Shown here: positions 17,014 to 27,800 of the stretch, in pieces
Position numbering within the stretch: position 1 is the first letter of the stretch
Layout of the letters: every line of letters starts with the position of its first letter
Source: Pontibacter pamirensis
Lineage (GTDB): Bacteria > Bacteroidota > Bacteroidia > Cytophagales > Hymenobacteraceae
Direction of reading: 5' to 3'
NCBI RefSeq assembly: GCF_010015475.1
Contig: NZ_SSNI01000011.1
Location: 1 to 64,000, forward strand
DNA: 64,000 bases
Notes under the pieces: model-generated
Seen by the model: only the letters and a program-made list of their open reading frames with translations
Told to the model about the DNA's origin: nothing
The model's database searches: none
Position numbers and translations under genes: made by a program

Positions 17014-17043
17014 TTTAGAACCTAATCGATCTTGATACGTTTC
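17014..17043 (+). promoter_or_regulatory. conserved promoter-like block of adhesin module 1
   Basis: TTTA, 18 bp, then TACGTTTC, 36 bp before the start codon. The same arrangement with the same spacing and a mostly conserved spacer (TAATC.ATCTTG) occurs upstream of module 2 at 20634-20663. It resembles a degenerate -33/-7 promoter of the TTTG-N18-TAnnTTTG type. Confidence 0.45.
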
Positions 17044-17079
17044 AAGTTTAATTCTAAGTCCTAACTAACGCCTATCAGG

Positions 17080-19446
17080 ATGAAGCTGCGCTTACTTCTC
17101 CTACTATTTTCCCTTTGCTCGTGCTTCAACGCCTTTGCAACCCACATAGTGGGAGGCGAGTTCGAGTTGCAGCACCTGACAGGTTACAACTACAGGTTAA
17201 TCTTACACCTATACTTCGACGATATAAATGGCGATCCAAATCGTAAAGATAACTTTGTCAGGGCTGGCATTTTCGAAAAGGGCACAGACCGCTCTATTAA
17301 GGCCATCCAGCTCCCTATCAGGGGGAGTTCTGCCATCAGCTATTCCAACGTAAGTTGCACTACCAGCGACCTGAAAACATCTAAGATAACTTATTCCGAG
17401 AGCATCTATTTAGATCCTGCTATATATAATAGCCCGAATGGGTACTATGTTGCCTCTGAGATCTGCTGCCGTAATTCCCCCATCAATAACATGGCACCGG
17501 GGGAGGCTGGCACTACTTATTATATGGAGTTCCCGGCTGTTGTGATGAACGGCATCTTTTTCAAGAACTCTTCCCCACAGCTTCCTCCCCCTATCAGCGA
17601 CTATGCCTGTGCAGGCGAATTGTTTTACTACAACCTCAGCGGCACTGACGCAGACGGAGACAAACTGGTATATGACCTCGTAACGCCACTGAGCGGCCAC
17701 AGCAGCCCAGGCGACAACTCCATGCCACCAGCCTCCAGCGCACCCTATCCTGAAATTGAGTGGTTACCAGGGCATAATAAGAATAACCAGATTTTAGGGT
17801 CTCCGGCTCTCAGCATCGATAATACTACAGGAAGACTTACAGTAAGACCAGGCAACCTGGGCCTGTTTGTTTTTGGTGTGCGCTGCCAGGAGTTCAGGAA
17901 TGGCGTAAAAATAGGGGAAGTCAGGAGAGACTTTCAGCTGTTGGTAAAGGACTGCCTTGACAATGAAACACCTCAGGTTTCAGCACTGGTGCCGGGGAGC
18001 ACGAAGCTTTACCAGGAAGGACAGGTGCTGCGCATAAGCGCAACAGATTCCCGCTGCATCAAAGTGCTTTTTACAGATCCGGACAAAGACGAGCAGATCT
18101 CTATCGCTGCACAACCTGTAAACTTTAACAACAGCTACTTTAGCCTGTCGAATGAAAGTGGTGTGGTGAACGGGGGTAACCAGGAGGAGGTATTAGAGGC
18201 ATTACTTTGCCTGGACAAATGCTTTGACACAAAGGGTGGCATTTATCTACTTAACCTGATTGTTAGTGACAATGGCGACAACGCTTGCAGTTTACCCAAA
18301 CAAGACACCTTACAACTAAGTTTACTGGTAGAGCCTGTCCCCAACCACCCGCCAGGCATATCGCTCTCTACCACCAAAAGAGTAATGGAAGTTTCGGGGG
18401 GGGATATCATCAGCTTTGATGTTACCGGAACTGACCTTGACAATGAAGAAATAACTGTTTCAGCAACCGGCAAGAATTTTGACATCAGCTCCCAGAACAT
18501 CACATTTGAGGCTAAAAGTGGCATTGGTCAGGCATCAACTCCTTTTACCTGGCAAATTGACTGCGAGGCGCTTCAAAACGCCTCCTATCAGATAGAGTTC
18601 ACAGTTACCTCTGCCTCCTGTGGCAGCCAGGTAACTAAAACTGAAATTATAGAAGTTATCACCGTCAGGCATCCTATCGGTAACAATTCTGTAACAGATA
18701 ACCAGGCATTGTGCTTTGGTGAAACTCCGCAACCTCTAACAGGCAGCCTACCTACCGGTGGAAAGGGGCCTTTTATATATAGTTGGGAAGTGAGTACATC
18801 CGGCTCGAAGGATGGCTTCATGCCTGCCCCTGGCACCAACAATGAGCAGCATTATACGCCGCCCATATTGGGTAAGACTGCCTGGTACAGAAGGAAAGTC
18901 ACCTCAGGCTTGTGCAACGAAAGTATCAGCGAAACAGCAAAAATAACGACAGATGTTATAGAGCCGGATGCAGGCGAAGATATAACCATCATACAGGGAA
19001 GTGTTGCAGGACTGAAGGCAAAGGGCGGGGAAATCTACTCCTGGTCACCCGCGACCGGATTGTCTGACCCAAACATCCTAAATCCTATCGCCAAACCAGT
19101 CGAGACTACTACTTATACTGTAACCATGACAGCCGAATCTGGCTGCACCTACACTGATGAAGTCACCATCACGGTACTGCCGCGTCTTGACCCTACCAAC
19201 ACCATTACGCTGAACGGAGACAACATCAACGACAACTGGCACATCCGCAACGTAGAGTTTTACCCGAACTGCCGGGTGCAGGTCTTCACCCGCTGGGGCG
19301 CCCAAATCTTCGACTCGAAAGGTTATCAGGAACCATGGGACGGCACCCAAAACGGAGAGCCGCTGCCCATGGCCGCCTACTACTACATCATTGACCTTGG
19401 CATGAAGGAGAAGCCGATTTCAGGCACTATCAACATCATTAAGTAA
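17080..19446 (+). CDS. gliding-motility-type surface protein with T9SS type B sorting domain (module 1)
   Basis: A 788-residue secreted protein. The signal peptide (MKLRLLLLLFSLCSCFNAFA) is followed by THIVGGEFEL and a ~300-residue Cys-containing N-terminal domain shared with the two paralogues downstream. Then come cadherin-like and PKD/Ig-like segments (for example QPLTGSLPTGG ... WYRRKVTSG). The last ~85 residues (NGDNINDNW ... FTRWGAQIF ... PWDGTQNGEPLPMAAYYY) are the CHU_C/gliding-motility-associated C-terminal domain, i.e. the type B sorting signal used by SprB-like adhesins. The PorP/SprF-like gene begins 5 bp after its stop. From the F. johnsoniae SprB/SprF system, that partner is expected to be needed for export. 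Much smaller than SprB itself. Confidence 0.88.
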   Translation: MKLRLLLLLFSLCSCFNAFATHIVGGEFELQHLTGYNYRLILHLYFDDINGDPNRKDNFVRAGIFEKGTDRSIKAIQLPIRGSSAISYSNVSCTTSDLKTSKITYSESIYLDPAIYNSPNGYYVASEICCRNSPINNMAPGEAGTTYYMEFPAVVMNGIFFKNSSPQLPPPISDYACAGELFYYNLSGTDADGDKLVYDLVTPLSGHSSPGDNSMPPASSAPYPEIEWLPGHNKNNQILGSPALSIDNTTGRLTVRPGNLGLFVFGVRCQEFRNGVKIGEVRRDFQLLVKDCLDNETPQVSALVPGSTKLYQEGQVLRISATDSRCIKVLFTDPDKDEQISIAAQPVNFNNSYFSLSNESGVVNGGNQEEVLEALLCLDKCFDTKGGIYLLNLIVSDNGDNACSLPKQDTLQLSLLVEPVPNHPPGISLSTTKRVMEVSGGDIISFDVTGTDLDNEEITVSATGKNFDISSQNITFEAKSGIGQASTPFTWQIDCEALQNASYQIEFTVTSASCGSQVTKTEIIEVITVRHPIGNNSVTDNQALCFGETPQPLTGSLPTGGKGPFIYSWEVSTSGSKDGFMPAPGTNNEQHYTPPILGKTAWYRRKVTSGLCNESISETAKITTDVIEPDAGEDITIIQGSVAGLKAKGGEIYSWSPATGLSDPNILNPIAKPVETTTYTVTMTAESGCTYTDEVTITVLPRLDPTNTITLNGDNINDNWHIRNVEFYPNCRVQVFTRWGAQIFDSKGYQEPWDGTQNGEPLPMAAYYYIIDLGMKEKPISGTINIIK

Positions 19447-19451
19447 AGCGC

Positions 19452-20462
19452 ATGAGAGTTTTGATTTGCCTCATATTTTGCTCCTGCTGGTGTGTGGCTG
19501 TGTTTGCGCAGCAGCGGCCACAGCATACGCAGTACTTTCAGAACAATTACCTGCTCAACCCTGCTGTGGCAGGCATAGAGAGCTATATGGATGTGCGCTC
19601 CGGCTTCCGGAGCCAGTGGGTCGGTATGGAGGGCAACCCCACCACCTTTTACACCAGCGTGCAAACTGCCCTCAACAAAAACGATAGAAACTCTTCCCGG
19701 CTACGGCCAGGCAGAACCTATACACCACAAGCTGCCTCCACTGCTAACAAGAACAACCGTTTTTATGTGCGTCCCCACCATGGCATTGGCGCCATCGCCC
19801 ATATGGACAAGTCCGGCTTGCTTTCCAGCTTCTCCTTTAACCTGAGCTATGCCTACCACCAGCCCCTCACAAGAAGTATTAATCTATCTGGCGGTGTATC
19901 CGCGGGGATATTGAAACAGTGGATAAGCAGAAAGGATGTGGACGTACTTATTCCCGACGACCCGTTTCTTAACGGCGAGGCACTCAACAGGAACAAACTT
20001 GACCTGGGCCTGGGCCTGTGGCTCTACAGCCGCGACTTTTATGTAGGTGTGTCGGGCATGCAATTGTTAAAGAGCGTGAATGATGTGGGCACCGATGGCT
20101 TGCCCCTTGCGGAGCTGCAGCCGCACTACTACGCCACAGCGGGCGTTCGCTTCAACCTCTCGCCCAACATGACCCTGACTCCCTCTGTAATGGCAAAAAT
20201 GGCGGCAGGGGGCATGTCGGCAATAGACGCCAACGCAAAGGCTGTCTACAACCAGCGCTTCTGGGTAGGAGCCTCTTACCGGCACAACGATGCCGTGGCC
20301 GCCATGGCAGGTATCTATGTGAATCACTTCATTGATGTAAGCTACTCCCACGATTTCACCACTTCTGATCTGAACAGGGTCAGCGCCAATAGCCATGAAG
20401 TGGTCGTGGGCATTAAACTCAACAACCCACAAAAAACATTGTGCCCGCAATGGGCATGGTAA
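19452..20462 (+). CDS. PorP/SprF family T9SS outer-membrane protein (module 1)
   Basis: A 336-residue beta-barrel protein with a signal peptide (residues ~1-19) and the family opening QQRPQHTQYFQNNYLLNPA. The family includes PorP and SprF, outer-membrane partners of the type IX system; SprF is specifically needed for secretion of the type B cargo SprB. It lies 5 bp after the cargo gene and is surely cotranscribed with it. The second half shares a 400-bp identical tract with the module 2 paralogue (19897-20296), whereas the flanking codons differ. It ends with CPQWAW, conserved in all three paralogues. Confidence 0.9.
   Translation: MRVLICLIFCSCWCVAVFAQQRPQHTQYFQNNYLLNPAVAGIESYMDVRSGFRSQWVGMEGNPTTFYTSVQTALNKNDRNSSRLRPGRTYTPQAASTANKNNRFYVRPHHGIGAIAHMDKSGLLSSFSFNLSYAYHQPLTRSINLSGGVSAGILKQWISRKDVDVLIPDDPFLNGEALNRNKLDLGLGLWLYSRDFYVGVSGMQLLKSVNDVGTDGLPLAELQPHYYATAGVRFNLSPNMTLTPSVMAKMAAGGMSAIDANAKAVYNQRFWVGASYRHNDAVAAMAGIYVNHFIDVSYSHDFTTSDLNRVSANSHEVVVGIKLNNPQKTLCPQWAW
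19897..20296 (+). repeat. 400-bp identical tract shared with 23778-24177 (gene conversion)
   Basis: Base-by-base comparison with the module 2 PorP gene shows no difference across 400 bp. On both sides the two genes differ at many positions, mostly synonymous. The abrupt edges fit gene conversion between the paralogues. Confidence 0.9.
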
Positions 20463-20633
20463 AGGTACTGAAGATGTGGCACGTGCTGTTTTTCTACTTT
20501 AAGCCTAACTCCTTGACAAGGCTTGTTTCTGGTACTATGCTATTTATGCCTTTCCAGTTGCATAAGCTCATTTAAGTCCTGCTTATTGGCTATTACAACA
20601 TAGATAGTAACTGATACAGGTTAATGAGCTACT

Positions 20634-20663
20634 TTTAAAACTTAATCAATCTTGTTACGTTTC
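20634..20663 (+). promoter_or_regulatory. conserved promoter-like block of adhesin module 2
   Basis: TTTA, 18 bp, TACGTTTC, 38 bp before the start codon, matching the block at 17014-17043 in boxes and spacing. Confidence 0.45.
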
Positions 20664-20701
20664 AAAAAATTATCATTAAGTTCTAACTAAACCCTTTCAG
20701 G

Positions 20702-23326
20702 ATGAAGGTACGCTTACTTCTCCTACTCCTTGTGCTCTGCTTTTGCCGCCCTGCTGCTGCCACTCATATTGTGGGAGGCGAGATGGAACTACGGCATATA
20801 GACGGCTATAACTACCGGCTGGTACTAAACCTGTACTTTGATCAAATAAACGGATCGCCCGGTGCGAAAGACCCCGTTAACTACATCACCATATTTGAAA
20901 AAGGCACCAATAAAGCTGTAACAACAGTTTCCCTGCCTATAAGGGAAGAAAAGCAGCTGAGCTATACCAACATCAATTGCACGACCGGCGAATTAAAAAC
21001 TTCCCTGATCCTGTACTATGAAGACATCTACCTCAATCCTGCCGTCTACACACATGCAGCGGGCTATTACGCCTCGTGGGAGCGCTGCTGCCGCAATAAC
21101 ACGGTCAGTAATATAGTTTCGCCGCAGGATGCCGGTATTACATTTTATGTTGAGTTTCCAGCTGTTGTTAAAAACGGCAGCGCTTTCGTAAACTCTTCTC
21201 CAAGACTATCTCCCCCTCCTACCGATTATGCCTGCCAGGGAGAGCTGTTCTCCTATAACTTTAGCAGCACAGATGCTGATGGCGACGAACTTGTATATGA
21301 CCTGGTGACACCACTGAACGGCTATAGCACGCCAGGTGTACCTGCCCCACCGGCCTCCAGTGCACCATACCCTGAAATTAACTGGCAGGCAGGGCATGAT
21401 GTAAACAACCAGATAAGGGGAAGCCCCGCTGTCAGGATAGACAGGAACACAGGCATGCTTGTTGTAAACCCAACGTATGTCGGGCTTTTTGTTTTCGGCG
21501 TACGCTGCCAGGAATTTAGGGACGGCGTGAAGATTGGAGAAGTAAGAAGGGATTTCCAGCTCTTGGTAAAGGACTGCCCCCGTAACGAAAACCCAGAAGT
21601 GTTTGCCCAGCCTCCTGGCAGCACCAACTATTACAGTGAAGGGCAGCCGATTCAAATCAATGGGACTGATCCGCGCTGCCTGAACGTCTTCTTCACAGAC
21701 GGTGATAATGATGAGCCGCTGACGCTCTCCGCCAAGGCTGTCAACTTTGACGGCAACGGCTTCTCTTTTACTGGCCTGACCAGCGGTGTTGCAAACGCAG
21801 GCGGTATAAAGGGCATGCTGGAGACATCCATCTGTTTTGATCCCTGCCTAGATTCTGAGGGCAAAGTATACTTACTGGATTTGATTGTAAGTGATGACGG
21901 CGATCAAGGCTGCAGCCTCCCGCGCCAGGATACCCTACGGCTAAGCTTTGTGATTGCCCCTACGCCGGACCAGCCTCCTGCTATTTCGCTTTCAACACCG
22001 AACCGGGTGTTTGAAGTAGTTGAAGGAGACGTTATAAGCTTTGATGTGACGGGCACTGACCCAGACCAGGATAATGTGACGGTGTCGGCTACCGGCAAAG
22101 GCTTTGATCTCGGCACGCAGCAAATCACCTTTCCGGCAAATAGCGGCACCGGCCAGGCTACCTCCTCCTTTAACTGGCAGATAGACTGCGCTGCCCTTCA
22201 ACAGGCAGTATACCAGTTAGAGTTTACTGTTACGTCTATATCCTGCGGGAAACCAATTACCACCACGGAAACAGTGGAAGTGAGAACGAAGCAGGATAAG
22301 ATTTCAAACAACCGCGTTTCTCAGGACCAAACCGTCTGTTATGGCACCTCCGCTGCTGCTATTACCGGAACTACCCCCACCGGCGGCCCGGGCACCTATA
22401 CCTATCTTTGGGAAATGAGCACTGCAGACGCACCGGGTGTTTTCGCGGCTGCCCCCGGTAACAACAGCCTGCCCGACTATACACCAACTGCCCTTACCCA
22501 GAACTGCTGGTTCAGAAGGAAAGTAACAGCAGGAGCCTGTTCAGAGGCATCTGTGAGTAACGAGATAAAGGTAACAGTAATGCCGCTGCCTCTTGCACCC
22601 TCCTTTACTGGCACCACCACGTGCTCCGGCGAAACAGCAACGTTAACAGCTGCTGCTACGGATGCCGACACAATCCTGGAGTGGTACGACCAGCCAACAG
22701 GCGGTAACCTGCTGCATGAAGGCACTACCTATCAGACCATGACAGTCAGCACCACCACCCACTATTATGTGCAGGCAGTGAACAGCAACGGCTGTGTGAG
22801 TGGAGCCAGAGCCAAAGTTACAGCAGAGGTGCTTGATGCTGCAGCAGATGCCGGTGAAGACCTGACGATCATTGAGGGAGGCTCCGCAGGTTTGAGAGGA
22901 AAAGGCGGGGAAACTTACTCCTGGTCGCCAGCCACAGGCCTTTCTGACCCGAACGACGCTAAACCTTTGGCCACACCCACTGAGACGATTACCTACACCC
23001 TTACAGTCACCACGAAAAACGGCTGCACCTATACCGATGAACTGACCATCACGGTGCTGCCGCGCCTCGACCCCACCAACACCATTACGATGAACGGAGA
23101 CAACATTAACGACAACTGGCACATCCGCAACATTGAGTATTACCCGGACTGCCGGGTGCAGGTGTTTACCCGCTGGGGCGCCCAGATTTTTGACTCAAAA
23201 GGCTATCAGGAACCATGGGATGGCACACATAACGGGAAGCCGCTGCCCATGGCTGCTTACTACTATAATATTGATCTTGGGATGAAGGAGAAACCCATTT
23301 CAGGCAGTATCACACTTATTAAGTAA
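20702..23326 (+). CDS. gliding-motility-type surface protein with T9SS type B sorting domain (module 2)
   Basis: An 874-residue paralogue of the module 1 cargo. It has a signal peptide (MKVRLLLLLLVLCFCRPAAA), then THIVGGEMEL and the shared N-terminal domain. One extra Ig-like unit (TTCSGETATLTAAATDADTILEWYDQPTGGNLL) near residues 640-710 is absent from module 1 and resembles units of module 3. The C-terminal ~85 residues (NGDNINDNW ... FTRWGAQIF ... KPISGSITLIK) are the type B sorting domain, almost the same as in module 1. The PorP/SprF-like gene starts 6 bp later. The extra domain shows that the modules differ by gain or loss of whole repeat units. Confidence 0.88.
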   Translation: MKVRLLLLLLVLCFCRPAAATHIVGGEMELRHIDGYNYRLVLNLYFDQINGSPGAKDPVNYITIFEKGTNKAVTTVSLPIREEKQLSYTNINCTTGELKTSLILYYEDIYLNPAVYTHAAGYYASWERCCRNNTVSNIVSPQDAGITFYVEFPAVVKNGSAFVNSSPRLSPPPTDYACQGELFSYNFSSTDADGDELVYDLVTPLNGYSTPGVPAPPASSAPYPEINWQAGHDVNNQIRGSPAVRIDRNTGMLVVNPTYVGLFVFGVRCQEFRDGVKIGEVRRDFQLLVKDCPRNENPEVFAQPPGSTNYYSEGQPIQINGTDPRCLNVFFTDGDNDEPLTLSAKAVNFDGNGFSFTGLTSGVANAGGIKGMLETSICFDPCLDSEGKVYLLDLIVSDDGDQGCSLPRQDTLRLSFVIAPTPDQPPAISLSTPNRVFEVVEGDVISFDVTGTDPDQDNVTVSATGKGFDLGTQQITFPANSGTGQATSSFNWQIDCAALQQAVYQLEFTVTSISCGKPITTTETVEVRTKQDKISNNRVSQDQTVCYGTSAAAITGTTPTGGPGTYTYLWEMSTADAPGVFAAAPGNNSLPDYTPTALTQNCWFRRKVTAGACSEASVSNEIKVTVMPLPLAPSFTGTTTCSGETATLTAAATDADTILEWYDQPTGGNLLHEGTTYQTMTVSTTTHYYVQAVNSNGCVSGARAKVTAEVLDAAADAGEDLTIIEGGSAGLRGKGGETYSWSPATGLSDPNDAKPLATPTETITYTLTVTTKNGCTYTDELTITVLPRLDPTNTITMNGDNINDNWHIRNIEYYPDCRVQVFTRWGAQIFDSKGYQEPWDGTHNGKPLPMAAYYYNIDLGMKEKPISGSITLIK

Positions 23327-23332
23327 AGCCGA

Positions 23333-24343
23333 ATGAGAGTATTGTTTTGCATCCTGTTTTGTTTCTGTTGGTGTGTGGCTGCATTTGCGCAGCAGCGTCC
23401 ACAGCACACGCAGTACTTTCAAAACAACTACCTCCTGAACCCTGCTGTGGCAGGCATTGAAAACTATATGGATGTGCGGTCGGGTATCCGGAGCCAATGG
23501 GTTGGCATGGAGGGCGCACCTACCACTTTTTATACCAGTGTGCACACCGCCCTCAACAGGAACGACAGGAATGCTCCCCGGTTTGGAGCAGGCAAGCCAC
23601 CGTCTTCTCAGGCTGCCTCCACTGCCAACAAAAACAACCGCTTTTATGTGAAACCGCACCATGGCATAGGCGCCATTGCCCAGATGGACAAGTCAGGGCT
23701 CCTTTCCACCTTTACTTTTAACCTAAGCTATGCCTACCACCTGCCCCTCACGAAAAGCATTAACTTGTCTGGCGGTATATCCGCGGGGATATTGAAACAG
23801 TGGATAAGCAGAAAGGATGTGGACGTACTTATTCCCGACGACCCGTTTCTTAACGGCGAGGCACTCAACAGGAACAAACTTGACCTGGGCCTGGGCCTGT
23901 GGCTCTACAGCCGCGACTTTTATGTAGGTGTGTCGGGCATGCAATTGTTAAAGAGCGTGAATGATGTGGGCACCGATGGCTTGCCCCTTGCGGAGCTGCA
24001 GCCGCACTACTACGCCACAGCGGGCGTTCGCTTCAACCTCTCGCCCAACATGACCCTGACTCCCTCTGTAATGGCAAAAATGGCGGCAGGGGGCATGTCG
24101 GCAATAGACGCCAACGCAAAGGCTGTCTACAACCAGCGCTTCTGGGTAGGAGCCTCTTACCGGCACAACGATGCCGTCGCTGCCATGGCTGGCATCTATG
24201 TCAATCACTTCATTGACGTGAGTTACTCCCACGATTTCACTACTTCTGACCTGAGAAGAGTCAGCGCCAACAGCCATGAGGTAGTGCTGGGAATTAAGCT
24301 AAACAACCCACAGAGAACAGTTTGCCCACAATGGGTATGGTAA
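23333..24343 (+). CDS. PorP/SprF family T9SS outer-membrane protein (module 2)
   Basis: A 336-residue beta-barrel protein, signal peptide at ~1-19, family opening QQRPQHTQYFQNNYLLNPA. It is very close to the module 1 PorP, with identity made perfect over 400 bp in the second half. Expected to act as the outer-membrane partner for secretion or anchoring of the cargo encoded 6 bp upstream. Whether modules 1 and 2 are functionally interchangeable is unknown, but the homogenised barrel region suggests it. Confidence 0.9.
   Translation: MRVLFCILFCFCWCVAAFAQQRPQHTQYFQNNYLLNPAVAGIENYMDVRSGIRSQWVGMEGAPTTFYTSVHTALNRNDRNAPRFGAGKPPSSQAASTANKNNRFYVKPHHGIGAIAQMDKSGLLSTFTFNLSYAYHLPLTKSINLSGGISAGILKQWISRKDVDVLIPDDPFLNGEALNRNKLDLGLGLWLYSRDFYVGVSGMQLLKSVNDVGTDGLPLAELQPHYYATAGVRFNLSPNMTLTPSVMAKMAAGGMSAIDANAKAVYNQRFWVGASYRHNDAVAAMAGIYVNHFIDVSYSHDFTTSDLRRVSANSHEVVLGIKLNNPQRTVCPQWVW
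23778..24177 (+). repeat. 400-bp identical tract shared with 19897-20296 (gene conversion)
   Basis: The partner of the tract in the module 1 PorP gene; see that entry for the comparison. It encodes residues from the mid-barrel to near the C-terminus. Confidence 0.9.
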
Positions 24344-24756
24344 AATACCTGATGAGGTATGCCTGAAAGTGGGGAACCCGCAGTGCAATTTCTCTTGTCT
24401 CTGCAATATGCTGGCGCAACCCCCACCTGAAGTGCTGAAACGAAAGCATCTACAAAAACGAGCCCTGGTAAAAAGTTTCTGCTGAACACAACTATCGTAA
24501 CTTAAAAAAGCTCACGACACAGCTTATTATAATTATTCCACTATTACACAATACTATATTCCTAAAATAAGGCAACCCAGGAATTGCACACTTCACTTTA
24601 ACAAGCCGCAACCTTGTAGAGTCAAACTGTAAGAAACCATTAGTACTTATCTTCGGAACGTAGTCCATTACAACATCATTGCATACAAAAGAATATAATT
24701 AAAAAAATATTAAAATCCCTTTATACCAGAAGTCAAAAAATATTCTCCGGCCTTAC
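24344..24756. other. intergenic region between adhesin modules 2 and 3
   Basis: About 410 bp, with an AT-rich second half. No ORF, clear terminator or repeat was seen. It is unlike the regions upstream of modules 1 and 2. Confidence 0.5.
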
Positions 24757-24786
24757 TTTGAGCACAATATAGTTTAACTATATTTA
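24757..24786 (+). promoter_or_regulatory. promoter of adhesin module 3 (TTTG-N18-TATATTTA)
   Basis: A -33-like TTTG (24757-24760) and a -7-like TATATTTA (24779-24786, one mismatch to TAnnTTTG) are separated by 18 bp, 37 bp before the start codon. It is closer to consensus than the blocks upstream of modules 1 and 2. Confidence 0.5.
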
Positions 24787-24823
24787 GAATTCGAAACTCA
24801 GTTTACACCCTTCGCTCAAAAGG

Positions 24824-27800
24824 ATGATACCACGTTTAGTACTTCTTCTTCTAATCCTGTTCTTAAGCTCACAAGCTTTTGCATCGCATATTGTCGGGGG
24901 CGAATTTGACTTAAGGCATGTCTCAGACTACAACTACAGGTTGTCTTTTAACTTATACTTCGATGAAATAAATGGAGAAAAGACTGCCAGAGACAAAAAT
25001 ATAAATGTCACCATTTTTGAAAAAGGTACAAACCGCACCATAGAAGTTTTAAGGTTGCCTCTCCGGGAAGAAAGCCTGTTGAATTATAGCAACATCGGAT
25101 GCACTACCAGCGGCTTAGAAACCTCTAAGCTCCTTTACTACCAGGGCCTATACCTTGATCCTGCCATCTACAACAACCCGGCGGGGTATTATGTATCATG
25201 GGAACGTTGTTGCCGCAACAGCACAATCAGCAGCATTCAGTCACCACAAAACACTGGCACTACAGTTTATATGGAGTTCCCGGCTGTTGTCAGGAACGGA
25301 GCATTTTTCAAGAACTCATCCCCTAAGCTTTCTCTTCCACCAAGTGACTATGCCTGCCAGGGAGAGCTGTTTTATTATGATTTCGGTAGTGTCGATCCCG
25401 ATGGTGATCAATTAGTCTATGACATGGTCTCTCCACTTAAAGGGTATAGCTCGACTGATAATTTAAGACCTGCCGCCTCCAGTGCTCCTTATCCTGAGGT
25501 AAACTGGCTCCCAGGCTATAGCAAGGACACCCAAATACATGGAGATCCGGCTGTTAACATCGACAGAAACACAGGATGGCTTACGGTAAGGCCAAATTAT
25601 GTGGGTTTATTTGTGTTTAGCGTTCGCTGCCAGGAGTTCAGAAACGGAGTGAAAATCGGGGAAGTCAGGAGAGACTTTCAGCTTGTGGTGAAAGCATGCC
25701 GCTTTAATAATGATCCCATCGTCTCGGTTACGCAGCTTGGCAGCCCCAGCCCTTCTACAGATGGGCAGGTTATACGGATAGACCCGACCGACCCGCGCTG
25801 TATCAACATAAGCTATACTGACCCGGAAATAAATGAACCACTTACACTCGATGTAAAACCAGTAAACTTTACCAACGACAATGTTTTCAGCCTTTCCGGC
25901 ACTACCAGTGGTATAGCAAACATACCTAACGGAGCCAAAACGCTTGAGGCCACAATTTGCTTTGAGCAATGCTTTAATACGGGTGATCAGCCTATTACCC
26001 TGGACCTGGTGGTTAGTGATGACGGGGACGATGGGTGCGGCCTGCCGCGGCAGACAATCAAACGAATAAGTCTGATAGTAGAAACGAGAGAGGGTAACCC
26101 TCCTGCCCTTTCTCTTTCCACCGGAACAAGAGTCTTTGAGGTAGAGAGAGGAGACCGTATCAGGTTCGATGTAACCGGTAGCGACGCTGACCAGGAGGAG
26201 GTCACTGTCTCGGCATCCGGCAGGGGCTTTCAACTGAATGCGCATAACATCAGTTTTGAATCGAAAAGAAAGAACGGGCGGGCAACCTCTCCTTTTAGCT
26301 GGACGATTGACCAGCAGGCCCTGCAACAGTCGTCTTACTTTATTGACTTTCTAGTGACCTCCACTACCTCCTGTGGCAGCACGCTCACCAGGACCGAAAC
26401 AATAGAAGTAAGGCCGCTAAGAAAAGATGACATTGCCAACAACACCATTTTATCTGACCAGACATTATGCGCCGGCGAAGCACCGGCAACTTTAATAGGG
26501 AGCCTGCCGACCGGCGGAAGCGGCTCTTTCGACTATACCTGGGAGATGAGCACTACAAATGACCTGACAGGTTTTTCGCTTGCACCTGGCCCACAGAACA
26601 AGGCGCAGCATTATACACCGCCAGTTCTTACCGAACCAACCTGGTTCAGGAGAAAAGTAACTTCGGGTTGGGAGGATGAGCTAATAAGCACAGCAGTGAA
26701 GATAACTGTGCAGGATGCTATTGACAACAACACCATCTCCAGCGCGCAGGCAATTTGTGCCAGTACCGCGCCTAATCTTCTCACCGGGCCAGAACCAACC
26801 GGTGAGGTTGGCACCTATACCTATCAGTGGGAATACAGCACGACTGGCCCGACCAGCGGATTTAGAGCCATTACCGAAACAGGTAAGGGAAAAGCCAAGG
26901 ATTATCAGCCGGGTATACTCAATCAGACAACCTGGTACAGGCGCGTTATAACGTCTGCCCCCTGCCCCCCTGTCATCAGCAATGCAGTAGAAATCACCGT
27001 TACACCGGATATCAGCCAAAATACTATAAGAGGGAACCAGGTAGTTTGTGTGGGAATCACTCCTGGTAAACTGACCGGCCCTGTATTAACCAGTAGCAAC
27101 GACAGCTTCTCTTATGCATGGGAGTATAGCACAACAAGCGCCACAGCAGGCTTCTCTCCTGCACCCGGCTTGAACACAGCAGCAGATTATACACCCGGCC
27201 AGTTAAGCCAGTCCACCTGGTACAGAAGGATTGTTCGTACTGCGGCGGCCTCCTGCCAAAGCACCAGCAACGCTGTGCTGGTGACTATTGAAGCGCTGCC
27301 AGCCACGCCTCAGGCGACAGATGTCACCATTTGTCCGGGCGAGATGGCCACGCTGCAGGGAAGCGCACCAGCAGCGGGAGTTATGCTGCAGTGGTATGAC
27401 AAACCAGCCGGTGGCAAACTTTTGCACGAGGGTGCCACTTACCTAACCGCTCCTCTTCATACCACGACGGATTTTTATGTGCAGGCTATGACCACAAACG
27501 GCTGCGCCAGCACCAGCAGGACAAAAGTCAAAGTAACCATCCAGGATGCAATAGAGAACAATACCATCTCCAGCGCGCAGTCAATTTGTGCCAATACCGC
27601 CCCTGCCCTTCTATCCGGGCCGGAACCAACCGGTGAGGTTGGCACCTATACCTATCAGTGGGAATACAGCACGACTGGCCCGACCAGCGGATTTAGAGCC
27701 ATTACCGAAACAGGTAAGGGAAAAGCCAAGGATTATCAGCCGGGTATACTCAATCAGACAACCTGGTACAGGCGCGTTATAACGTCTGCCCCCTGCCCTC

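Noticed and set aside
16797..17079. Possible RNA gene in the gap before module 1
   Set aside because: No stable hairpins, no tRNA-like arms and no conserved block except the promoter-like one shared with module 2.
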